Positions 1 to 6,933 of a stretch of 64,000 nucleotides of DNA are shown in pieces. Numbering within the stretch: the stretch's first letter is position 1; every line of letters begins with the position of its first letter. A model generated the notes under the pieces. That model saw nothing but the letters and a program-made list of their open reading frames with translations. It was not told where the DNA came from and did no database searches. The stretch lies in contig NZ_QICN01000002.1 in the NCBI RefSeq assembly GCF_003201205.1, positions 1 to 64,000 of the forward strand, written 5' to 3'. This DNA comes from Sinimarinibacterium flocculans (GTDB lineage: Bacteria > Pseudomonadota > Gammaproteobacteria > Nevskiales > Nevskiaceae). The position numbers and the translations under genes were made by a program.

Positions 1-335
1 TGACGATCCACCGTCGTCGCCTGCGCGATGCTGTCGTCGAGAATCGCGATCTCTTCGCCCTGCAGTCGCAGCTGGCGCTCGAGCTGGCGGTTGTACGCCT
101 CCAGGCCCTCGATCTCGCGCAGCACCGTGCGGTACTCGTCCGCAAGTCCCCGCCGCGCTTCGCCCAGATCGTCTACACGGTCCTGGCTCGCAGCCTGCGC
201 CACCAGCCACTGGTTACCCGCGTCCAGGACTTCGGGGACTGTCGCTGCGTGGGTGGCTGCACCAAATGCGAGCACGCACCCCGCCCCCAAACCCAGTACC
301 GCGCGCCCGAGCAGGCGCGTCACCCCACTGTTCAT
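1..335 (-). CDS. DUF3450 family periplasmic coiled-coil protein, 3' end cut
   Basis: The visible 111 residues start with a signal peptide (hydrophobic stretch ending HAA) and continue as a charged coiled coil containing LADEYRTVLREIEGLEAYN and RQLERQLRLQGEEIAILDD. This matches DUF3450, a family usually encoded beside ExbB/ExbD/TonB genes and a TonB-dependent receptor. The ATG is preceded by GAGGAG at good spacing. The stop lies beyond base 1. The receptor gene lies directly upstream on the same strand, so the two probably serve one energised outer-membrane uptake system. ExbB/ExbD/TonB genes are expected just outside the window, which is inference. Confidence 0.75.
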   Translation of the reverse strand, partial: MNSGVTRLLGRAVLGLGAGCVLAFGAATHAATVPEVLDAGNQWLVAQAASQDRVDDLGEARRGLADEYRTVLREIEGLEAYNRQLERQLRLQGEEIAILDDSIAQATTVDR

Positions 336-597
336 CTTGAATTTCTCCTCAACACTCGTTCCGGTCGCACTGCCGGTCATCCGCGGTGCACGGCACGTGC
401 ATCCCGCAAGCCCGCCGCTGTCGTGGCTGCGCAGGGAAACGCCTCCGACGACCCGGGGCGTCCCGCTGCTGCGCCATGATTCTGTTTCGCGGAGCGCGTG
501 CATCTTAGCAAGACTTCCACACGATTCGCCCGGGGCCGACCGCGACTGATTCCACCATTGCGTTTCCATCCTGACTACCTACCAAAAAGGGGTGGGG
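336..597. other. Intergenic gap between receptor and DUF3450 genes
   Basis: This 262-bp stretch has no convincing gene. Apart from the DUF3450 ribosome binding site at its left edge I see no terminator or clear promoter. The gap is long for a tight operon, so the DUF3450 gene may have its own promoter here. Confidence 0.4.
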
Positions 598-3207
598 TCA
601 GAAGCTCCACTTCACGCGCAAGCCGTAGGTCCGCGGCGGCGCCAGCGTCACCGTCCGCCCGAAGTCCTGCTGGAGCATCGCCTGGATGTACTGCTCGTCG
701 AGCGCGTTGTCGATGAAGCCGGTGAGCTGGATGCCCATCGGATCGTAGAAGTACGACAGCCGTCCGCTCCACAGGTCGTACGCCGGCTGCTCGTAATGCG
801 GCGAGTTCTGCGGCGTCGTGTTGAAACCGCTGTTGTAGTAGTAGTCGACGCCGATCTCGAACGAACCGCGTCCGACCGAGATCGCCTGGTTGAGCGAGAT
901 GTTCGCAGTCAGGTCGGGCGTACGGACGATGTCGTTGCCGGTGAAGTCACGCGCCGGACCGCCGTAGAGGCTGTCGTCGCCGAAGTACAGGCCGGTGTCG
1001 TCGTCGTAGCCGACGCCGTCGCGGTAGTCGGTGTAGATGCCGCGCAGCCACGTGGCACCGGCCGAGATCGCCAGGCCCGGATTCATCGACGGCATCGGCT
1101 GCCAGAGCATGTCGAACTCCACGCCCTTGATCTCCGCTTCGCCGGCGTTGCGGAAGGTGACGATGCCACCGGAACCCAGCGAGACGATCGCCGTCAGCAG
1201 TCCGTCGATCTGCGTGTAGAACGCTGCGGCGTTGAGCCTGAGCGTGCCGTCGAGCAGGTCGGACTTGAAGCCGATCTCGTAGGCGGTCGCGGTTTCGCGC
1301 TCCACCGCGTCCGGGTTGGTGAAGAAGTTGACGATGTTGTACGTCGGGCTCTTGAACGCGCGCTGCGCCGAGGCGAAGTACTGGATGTTGTCGGACGGGC
1401 GGATCTGGATCGCCAGCTTCGGCGACAGCGTCTTGTCCTCCAGGTCCGGCGCCTCGAAGTTGCGCACGCGCAGGTTCTGCGAGGTGTCGTGACGGTCGAA
1501 GTAGTCGTTCGGCGGCGAGCCGGCCGTGGGCAGCACGACGTCGAGGTAGCTGTTGGTCAGGCCACGCGTCTCCACCTGGTAGCGCGCGCCCAGCGTGACG
1601 TCGAGCCAGTCCGTCGGCGACACCGTGCCCTGCAGATAGACCGCATCCGATTCGGTGATGAGCAATCCGCCGTTGCCGAGCACGACGTCGTTCGACGCGT
1701 TGATCAGCTGCCCCACCGTGTATCCGAGATTGGACGCGCCCAGCAGCGAGCCGAGTTGGTTGAGCACCCGCGGCAGGCCGATGACGTTGGACCCGAACCC
1801 GGCGGCGTTGACCGTGAAGTAGAGCGCGCCGAATCCGCCCTCGCCCTCCAGTCGATACAGGCCACCCACCCATTGCAGCCAGTTCGAAAACGGCGAGGCG
1901 CTGTTCGACACGAACTGCAGTTCGTAGGTGCGCTGATAGTTGTACTGGTCGTTGCTGTAGAACGTGGCCTGCGCCGTCTCGGTCGAGTCGTAGTCCATCA
2001 TCGCCTCGTCCACGTCCGCCTTGTTGTCGGAGAAGATGAACTTGATGTCGGCGAAGTCGGTCAGCCACTCCAGCGTCGCCGCGTACAGCGCGTTGGACGT
2101 GTCGTTGCCGCCGAGATAGTTGTTATGCCACACCCGGTCCGGATCGTTCGGATCGGGCTCCACGCCGGCGTCGAAGATCGGCGCGGGCCGCGTGTTCTCC
2201 TGCGAGAGTGAGTTGCTGTTGAACTGCTCGTTCAGCGCCGCGGTGACGGTTAGGCTGAGGTTGTCGGTGGCGTACATCTTCAGCTTGAGGCGTCCGCCTT
2301 CCACGTAGTCGTTGCGCATCGGTCCCGGCTCGCCGTAGACCTCGTTGCGCCCGTACAGGTCCTGGTCTTCCTTGTAGAGCGCCAGCGTCGCGCCGAGCCA
2401 GCTGGTGATCGGCGTACCGAAATAGGCCTGGTACTTGCGCGAGTTGTAGTTGCCGAACTCCGCCTTCACCGAACCGAGGAACTCGTCCGGCGGATCCGCG
2501 GTGACGATGTTGATCGCGCCGCCGGTCGCATTGCGGCCGAACAGCGTGCCCTGCGGCCCCTTGAGCACCTCCACGCGCTCGACCGGGCCGATCGTGTCCT
2601 GCTTGCCCTGACTGGGCGTGATGTTGACGCCGTCGATGTACGTGGCGACGCTGGGATCGGCGTTCGGCAGGAAGGCATCGGTGCCGACGCCGCGCATGTA
2701 GATCACGCTGTAACCGTAGGTATACGTGTAGCTCAGGCCGGGCGTGATGCGCTGCAGGTCGGCGGTGTTCTCGACGCCGAAGGCATCGAGCTTCTCGCCG
2801 CTGAACGCATTGATCATGATCGGGACGTCCTGCAGGTACTCCTCGCGCTTCTGCGCCGTCACGATGATCTCTTCGACCAGGCGGCTGGCGGAAGGACGCC
2901 GACCCGCACTCTCTTCCACCGGTTCGGGGTCCGAGGCCGGGATGGTGGAATAGACCTCGGCGCTCGCCTCGGCCTCTGCGTCCGACGACGGGCTGCTGCC
3001 CTCGTCCTGTACTTCCGCAGCTTCGGGAGATGTCCCGGCTGCAGGCGCCGTCTGCGACGCGGGCGCTTCTTGTGACTCGGTCTCCGCCGCCCAGTCCGAC
3101 GCCAGCAGACTGTCGAGATCGCCGTAGGTGGCTCCGTCCTGTGCAGGGGCTTTCATCGCGAATGCGCAGAGACCCATTGCGACCGCATGTACTGCCTTGG
3201 CTTTCAT
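598..3207 (-). CDS. TonB-dependent outer-membrane receptor
   Basis: An 869-residue active-transport porin. A signal peptide (about residues 1-23) is followed by an unusual low-complexity segment rich in Ala, Glu, Ser and Pro (about 40-105). The TonB-box-like EEIIVTAQKR is at 112-121, then comes the plug with RITPGLSY, a YMRGVG segment and the VERVEVLKGPQGTLFGRNAT motif, then the 22-strand barrel ending in a C-terminal Phe. The ATG at 3207 was chosen over an in-frame start 37 codons upstream because it has GGAAGG before it and begins a proper signal peptide. Similar receptors in the Nevskiales and sphingomonads import hydrophobic substrates. The adjacent catabolic cluster and a shared palindrome upstream suggest the receptor imports the same compound; the substrate is unknown. 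Confidence 0.93.
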   Translation of the reverse strand: MKAKAVHAVAMGLCAFAMKAPAQDGATYGDLDSLLASDWAAETESQEAPASQTAPAAGTSPEAAEVQDEGSSPSSDAEAEASAEVYSTIPASDPEPVEESAGRRPSASRLVEEIIVTAQKREEYLQDVPIMINAFSGEKLDAFGVENTADLQRITPGLSYTYTYGYSVIYMRGVGTDAFLPNADPSVATYIDGVNITPSQGKQDTIGPVERVEVLKGPQGTLFGRNATGGAINIVTADPPDEFLGSVKAEFGNYNSRKYQAYFGTPITSWLGATLALYKEDQDLYGRNEVYGEPGPMRNDYVEGGRLKLKMYATDNLSLTVTAALNEQFNSNSLSQENTRPAPIFDAGVEPDPNDPDRVWHNNYLGGNDTSNALYAATLEWLTDFADIKFIFSDNKADVDEAMMDYDSTETAQATFYSNDQYNYQRTYELQFVSNSASPFSNWLQWVGGLYRLEGEGGFGALYFTVNAAGFGSNVIGLPRVLNQLGSLLGASNLGYTVGQLINASNDVVLGNGGLLITESDAVYLQGTVSPTDWLDVTLGARYQVETRGLTNSYLDVVLPTAGSPPNDYFDRHDTSQNLRVRNFEAPDLEDKTLSPKLAIQIRPSDNIQYFASAQRAFKSPTYNIVNFFTNPDAVERETATAYEIGFKSDLLDGTLRLNAAAFYTQIDGLLTAIVSLGSGGIVTFRNAGEAEIKGVEFDMLWQPMPSMNPGLAISAGATWLRGIYTDYRDGVGYDDDTGLYFGDDSLYGGPARDFTGNDIVRTPDLTANISLNQAISVGRGSFEIGVDYYYNSGFNTTPQNSPHYEQPAYDLWSGRLSYFYDPMGIQLTGFIDNALDEQYIQAMLQQDFGRTVTLAPPRTYGLRVKWSF

Positions 3208-3346
3208 GGCACCTTCCCAATACTGATGAGCGCCATCGTCGGATTGCCGTCGAGGTCGACGGCACGGCGACGATGCGAACGTGTCACTTCCCTCTGGCGC
3301 AGACCGCACACACGGCACTGTGGCCGGCGATCGCGCTCGGGTCTTT

Positions 3347-3466
3347 CTAGGTGGAGATCTGAGGGGTCGGCCGACTGAGGCACGACGCAGTCACGCGCAG
3401 GTCAGGCAGCTGATGCCACTCGCCGCCGCGTGTTCGAGTCTTCGCGCATTTCTGGCATCTGTTCAT
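3347..3466 (-). CDS. Possible small protein or leader peptide with CxxC motif
   Basis: A 39-codon frame starts at an ATG preceded by GAGGAG at 7-nt spacing. The peptide begins MNRCQKC and has a third Cys near its end. It lies inside the leader of the receptor gene. The ribosome binding site is better than chance, but no family is recognised and nothing else supports translation. It could be a leader peptide, a tiny zinc-binding protein, or not expressed. Confidence 0.3.
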   Translation of the reverse strand: MNRCQKCAKTRTRGGEWHQLPDLRVTASCLSRPTPQIST

Positions 3467-3581
3467 GCCATTTCTCCTCTGCACGTTGTGGTCGTTGTAG
3501 TCGGAATCCGTTCCCGCTGACGGGCCGATCCATCTGCCCTAAACACTATGTCCTGATCCTGACTATGTCAATAGTTGATTG

Positions 3582-3594
3582 TGTCATTTGGACA
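3582..3594. promoter_or_regulatory. Operator-like palindrome, receptor side
   Basis: TGTC-ATTTG-GACA, within ATTGTGTCATTTGGACATC. It matches the palindromes at 6906-6918 and 8440-8452 in half-site, 5-bp spacer and flanks. It lies just past the end of the P450 operon and upstream of the receptor gene. The likely binder is the MarR-like protein encoded at 8515. Confidence 0.6.
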
Positions 3595-3599
3595 TCTTT

Positions 3600-3998
3600 T
3601 TATGACAACCGTCGCTGGCGGCTGTGCAGCGCGAGGATCGTCACCGCCTGTGCAAGGTCGATCGCACCGAAGACGACGAGCACTGCGGGCGCGCCGTGCC
3701 AGACGAACAGTGCAAACAGCGCAGCGGCGGCAAGCTTCACGCACACCGTCGCCCGCACGCCGTCGGTCGAGGCGCCGATCCGCAGGCGCAGGTACGCCAG
3801 CGCCGCACCCATCAGCCCCATCAGGTGAAGGAACAGGAGCAGCGCCGCAGTAGCCTGCGCGGCACCTCCCAGGCCCATCATCGTGTTCAGACGCAGAACC
3901 CAGTCGAACACGAGGCCGCCCAGCCCCGGGACGGCGAGCACCGAGAACAGCACCAGGTCGCCGGCGGCAACCGAGCGGTACAGCTTCTCCGCCGTCAT
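3600..3998 (-). CDS. Small four-helix membrane protein of unknown function
   Basis: A 132-residue protein with about four hydrophobic segments (near residues 11-31, 45-65, 80-97 and 100-120) and a basic C-terminal tail. No family was recognised; its layout recalls DoxX-like or other small integral membrane proteins. Its ATG overlaps the stop of the SnoaL-like gene by 4 bp (ATGA), so the two are translationally coupled and it is the last gene of the P450 operon. A role in handling a hydrophobic substrate is only a guess from context. Confidence 0.7.
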   Translation of the reverse strand: MTAEKLYRSVAAGDLVLFSVLAVPGLGGLVFDWVLRLNTMMGLGGAAQATAALLLFLHLMGLMGAALAYLRLRIGASTDGVRATVCVKLAAAALFALFVWHGAPAVLVVFGAIDLAQAVTILALHSRQRRLS

Positions 3999-4393
3999 GC
4001 CTTGAACGCGGCTTCCGCTGCGGACGTGTTCATGAAGTCGCGGAAGCGCAACCACTTGCCGTCCTGCACGGTGATGACGTGTGCGAAGGCCGACACGATG
4101 TCGCGGCCGGTCGAGCGCGCGGTGAGGTGCAGATTCCCGGTGACCGTCACCATCTGGCCGTCGTTGAGGAACTGCTCGGGCTCGAACTGGTGAATGTCGA
4201 CCGAGCCGAGGACCGTCTCGAAGAAGCGTCTGGCTTCCTCCAGGCCGCGGTACGTCCCCGCATAGGGGATCACGGACGGCCCGTAGAACTCGATCAGGAT
4301 GTCGTCCGAAAGCATTTCCAGAATGCCCGGAACGTCCTTGTTGCCGAACCGCGTGAATACTTCGACCGTGACATCGACTGGCTTGCTGCTCAT
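3995..4393 (-). CDS. SnoaL-like/NTF2-fold protein
   Basis: A 132-residue protein of the cone-shaped NTF2 fold, which includes ketosteroid isomerase, limonene-epoxide hydrolase and SnoaL cyclases. It shows the usual order: N-terminal helices, the IEFYGP strand, the YRGLEEARRFFE helix and a C-terminal strand ending FRDFMNT. The ATG follows GGAGG at ideal spacing. It lies between the ferredoxin and membrane-protein genes of the P450 operon. Isomerase or hydrolase activity is possible, but catalytic residues cannot be assigned by eye; it could also be a non-enzymatic binding protein. Confidence 0.8.
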   Translation of the reverse strand: MSSKPVDVTVEVFTRFGNKDVPGILEMLSDDILIEFYGPSVIPYAGTYRGLEEARRFFETVLGSVDIHQFEPEQFLNDGQMVTVTGNLHLTARSTGRDIVSAFAHVITVQDGKWLRFRDFMNTSAAEAAFKA

Positions 4394-4413
4394 GTCATCC
4401 TCCTGTTGTGCCC

Positions 4414-4737
4414 TCATTCGGGCTTCGCGATCTCCAGCGTCAGGCCGTCCAGATCGCCGTCCAGCGTGATCTGGCAGGACAGCCGACTGGTGGGCTGGGT
4501 ATTCGTCAGACCTTCGAGCAATTCGCGCTCGAACTCGCCGGGGGCGGAGAGGCGGGCGAAGTGGTCGGTCCCGACGTAGACCTGACAGGTGCCGCACGAG
4601 CACTCGCCGCCGCAGGTAGCGTCCACAAAGTCGCGTTCCGCGAGAACGCGCATCAGCAAGTTGCCGGCGTCGCACTCGATGATCTCGTCGTGCCCGTTGC
4701 GGTCCTTCACATGAATCTTCATCTCAGCCTTGACCAT
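4414..4737 (-). CDS. Adrenodoxin/putidaredoxin-type [2Fe-2S] ferredoxin
   Basis: A 107-residue electron carrier. Cys42-x5-Cys48-x2-Cys51-x36-Cys88 fits the ligand pattern of vertebrate-type ferredoxins that reduce class I P450s. An extra Cys46 lies inside the cluster loop. It sits in the P450 operon and almost certainly feeds that P450. No ferredoxin reductase is encoded in the window, so that partner must come from elsewhere. The start is uncertain: the first ATG (4737) has a weak Shine-Dalgarno, while the ATG five codons later has AAGG at short spacing. Confidence 0.92.
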   Translation of the reverse strand: MVKAEMKIHVKDRNGHDEIIECDAGNLLMRVLAERDFVDATCGGECSCGTCQVYVGTDHFARLSAPGEFERELLEGLTNTQPTSRLSCQITLDGDLDGLTLEIAKPE

Positions 4738-4782
4738 TTCTCGAACCGTGCCCGCAACGGCCGCGCGAACGGCCCTCCACGC

Positions 4783-5634
4783 TCACGGCAGCAAATCATC
4801 GAAGCTCGCCGCTTCGCGCTTGCGCTGGGCGGCGATGGCGACGGGGATGTCCGCCGTCGGAAACATCGCGGCGTTCCACGCGGTCATGTAGTCCAGTCCC
4901 TCGCCGATGGCGCGCCGACGCTGGCGCACGAGCGCATGCTTGGTCCCGAGGACGGCCAAGGGGGACAGCCCGCCGATCCGCGCGGCCAGCTCGCCGGCGT
5001 GCGCGTGCAGCGCCGTAACATCGTCCGCCACATGACTCACGAAACCGTGCGTCAGTGCCTCGGCGGCGGCGAACCGCCGTCCCGTCAACGCGAGATCCTG
5101 GACGACCGACGGTGCGATCAGTTGCGGCAGTCGCTGCAGCACGCCCAGGTCGGCGGTGATCGCAACGTTGATCTCATGCACGCTGAAGAACGCATCGGCC
5201 GTGCACAGGCGGATGTCGGCCGCGCAGACGAGATCCAGGCCGGCACCGATGCAGGCGCCTTGCGTGCAGGCGATCACCGGCACCCTCAGCGCCTCCAGCT
5301 GATCCATCGGACGCTGCAGGTACTGGATCTTGCGGCGCAACCATTCCCGGTAGCGCCCCGGCTCAGCGCTTTCGTGTTCGCGCACGGCGGCGAAGAAGTC
5401 CAGATCCATGCCCGCACAGAAGTGCGAACCGACCGCCGTGATGACCAGCGCACGAACGGACGGCGTCGCGTCGATGCGTTCGATCGACTCACTCAGCGCA
5501 CCCCAGAAGCGGTCCGTGAGCGCGTTCATCGCCTCTGCGCGCGCCAGCGAGATGCGGGCAACCGCACCCTCGATCCGCAGCTCGAATCCCGCGTCGGTCG
5601 TCGTACTGACCGCTTCGCGACTCATCGGCCGCAT
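4783..5634 (-). CDS. Crotonase-fold enzyme, probable delta3,5-delta2,4-dienoyl-CoA isomerase
   Basis: A 283-residue enoyl-CoA hydratase/isomerase superfamily protein. The oxyanion-hole segments are HFCAGMD (71-77) and ACIGAGLDLV (127-136). Asp134, Glu154 and Asp162 have the same spacing (20 and 8) as the catalytic Asp176/Glu196/Asp204 of rat dienoyl-CoA isomerase, and ADLGVLQRLP (161-170) is typical of that subgroup. The enzyme moves conjugated double bonds in acyl-CoAs during beta-oxidation of unsaturated chains. The start lies 2 bp after the P450 stop; an in-frame ATG at 5625 is the alternative. A plain enoyl-CoA hydratase remains possible but is less likely. Confidence 0.85.
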   Translation of the reverse strand: MRPMSREAVSTTTDAGFELRIEGAVARISLARAEAMNALTDRFWGALSESIERIDATPSVRALVITAVGSHFCAGMDLDFFAAVREHESAEPGRYREWLRRKIQYLQRPMDQLEALRVPVIACTQGACIGAGLDLVCAADIRLCTADAFFSVHEINVAITADLGVLQRLPQLIAPSVVQDLALTGRRFAAAEALTHGFVSHVADDVTALHAHAGELAARIGGLSPLAVLGTKHALVRQRRRAIGEGLDYMTAWNAAMFPTADIPVAIAAQRKREAASFDDLLP

Positions 5635-5636
5635 GC

Positions 5637-6875
5637 CTAGCTCTTGAGGATCAACGGCAGCGTCTGCAGACCGTATGTCAGCAGCCCGCCGGTCTGACGT
5701 CGCTTTTCCGTGCTGCCCGGCAGAATTTCCGAGCACCGGTCCAGCAGGACCTCGAGCATCTTCGTCGCTTCCATGCGCGCGACGCCGGAGCCCAGGCAGT
5801 GGTGGATGCCATGGCCGAAGGTCACGTGGCGGCCGATGTTCGGACGCTTGAGAATGAACTTGTCCGGGTCCGGAAAGACGCTCGGATCGCGGTTGGCCGC
5901 CGCCATGAAGAACGCCACCCACTCGCCGGCCTTGACCTGCACGCCACCGTGCTCGCAGTCCCGCGTCGCCACCCGGAACAGGCGTTGCGGCGGTCCGTCG
6001 CGGCGCAGGCTCTCCTCGATGAAGGGCCGGATCAGCGTGCGGTCCTGCTTGAGCTGCTGAAACAGCTCCGGCTCCTCCTGCAGCGTCGCGACGAGATTGC
6101 CGAGCAGGTAGGTCGTCGTCTCCGCGCCTGCCACCACCAAGGTGATGCAGAACAGCACCACCTCTTCACGCGTGAGGTGGTAACCCTCGTGCTCGGCCTT
6201 GATGAAGGCGGACATCAGGTTGTCGGGCACCGCCTCGCCGCGTTCGATGGCGGCATAGCGCTCGCCCACCTTGGCGACGTAGTACTGGAACAGTTCGACG
6301 TTGCTCTGCGTGCGCTCCTCGGGTGTGAAATCGGACGAGACCATAAAGGCGTTGGCCCAGCGCACGAGCTTGGTGTAGTCCTCGCGCGGCGTGCCGATCA
6401 GGAAGGTCATGACGACCGACGGCAGGATGCCGGCGACCTCCTTCATGAAGTCCACCTCGCGATTGAGCAGGCCGTCGATCATCGAGTTGAGCGTCTGCGT
6501 CACCAGCGGCGCGATGTCGCTTTCGACACGCTTGGGGGTGAACGCCATCCTCGCGATGTTGCGCAGCACCGTGTGCCGAGGGCGGTCGTGGTTGACGAGC
6601 ATCAGCGTCGGTGCCGCGGAGGCCTCCTGCATCGGATCGCGCGACGAGAACGTGTCGTGATCCTTCAGGACGCCGGCGACGTCCTCGTACCTGGTGAAGA
6701 CCCAGGCCGGGCTCGGCGAATCGACGCCCGGCACCGTGCCCGGCGGGTAGTCGAGCAGGCCGAACTGCGGCGTCTGGCCGCGCAGCCGCTCGTAGTACGG
6801 ATAGGGATTGGCGATGACCTCTGGCCTGAGCATGTCGGCGACGCTGAAGTCGGTCGCCGGAATTTGTCCGGACAT
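5637..6875 (-). CDS. Cytochrome P450 monooxygenase
   Basis: A soluble bacterial class I P450 of 412 residues. The I-helix carries AGAETT (249-254), with Glu and Thr as the acid/alcohol pair for oxygen activation. ExxR is Glu288-Arg291, and the heme loop FGHGIHHCLG gives Cys360 as thiolate ligand. The ATG follows GGAGG. It is first in an operon of P450, crotonase, ferredoxin, SnoaL-like and membrane protein, with an operator-like palindrome 31 bp upstream of the start. The substrate is unknown; the neighbours fit hydroxylation of a hydrophobic terpenoid, steroid or fatty side chain followed by oxidation to an acid and beta-oxidation. Confidence 0.95.
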   Translation of the reverse strand: MSGQIPATDFSVADMLRPEVIANPYPYYERLRGQTPQFGLLDYPPGTVPGVDSPSPAWVFTRYEDVAGVLKDHDTFSSRDPMQEASAAPTLMLVNHDRPRHTVLRNIARMAFTPKRVESDIAPLVTQTLNSMIDGLLNREVDFMKEVAGILPSVVMTFLIGTPREDYTKLVRWANAFMVSSDFTPEERTQSNVELFQYYVAKVGERYAAIERGEAVPDNLMSAFIKAEHEGYHLTREEVVLFCITLVVAGAETTTYLLGNLVATLQEEPELFQQLKQDRTLIRPFIEESLRRDGPPQRLFRVATRDCEHGGVQVKAGEWVAFFMAAANRDPSVFPDPDKFILKRPNIGRHVTFGHGIHHCLGSGVARMEATKMLEVLLDRCSEILPGSTEKRRQTGGLLTYGLQTLPLILKS

Positions 6876-6905
6876 ATTCTCCTCCTTTGTGTCCTGTCGA
6901 TATTA

Positions 6906-6918
6906 TGTCAACTGGACA
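6906..6918. promoter_or_regulatory. Operator-like palindrome before the P450 operon
   Basis: TGTC-AACTG-GACA within ATTATGTCAACTGGACATTAT. It lies between the end of the aldehyde dehydrogenase gene and the P450 start. A further TGTC half-site follows at 6926-6929. Its core and AT-rich flanks closely resemble the site at 8440-8452. Confidence 0.65.
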
Positions 6919-6933
6919 TTATTTGTGTCAACG

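Larger units (their letters stand above)
3208..3599. promoter_or_regulatory. Long leader/promoter region of the receptor gene
   Basis: This 392-bp region separates the P450 operon from the receptor gene. It holds a predicted 39-codon small reading frame (3347-3466), a TGTC-N5-GACA palindrome at 3582-3594, and a direct repeat ACTATGTC at 3545-3552 and 3572-3579. The right part, from about 3540, is markedly AT-richer than its surroundings, as expected for a promoter. If transcription starts near the palindrome, the receptor mRNA has a leader of over 300 nt. Confidence 0.5.

Noticed and set aside
592-2211. Long open frame on the plus strand across the receptor gene
   Set aside because: It is antisense to a well-matched TonB-dependent receptor, has Arg/Val-rich composition typical of GC-rich shadow frames, and shows no domain.
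6865-6874. TGTCCGGACA palindrome over the P450 start codon as a fourth operator
   Set aside because: The spacer is 2 bp, not 5, the AT-rich flanks are missing, and the bases encode the protein's first residues; probably coincidence.
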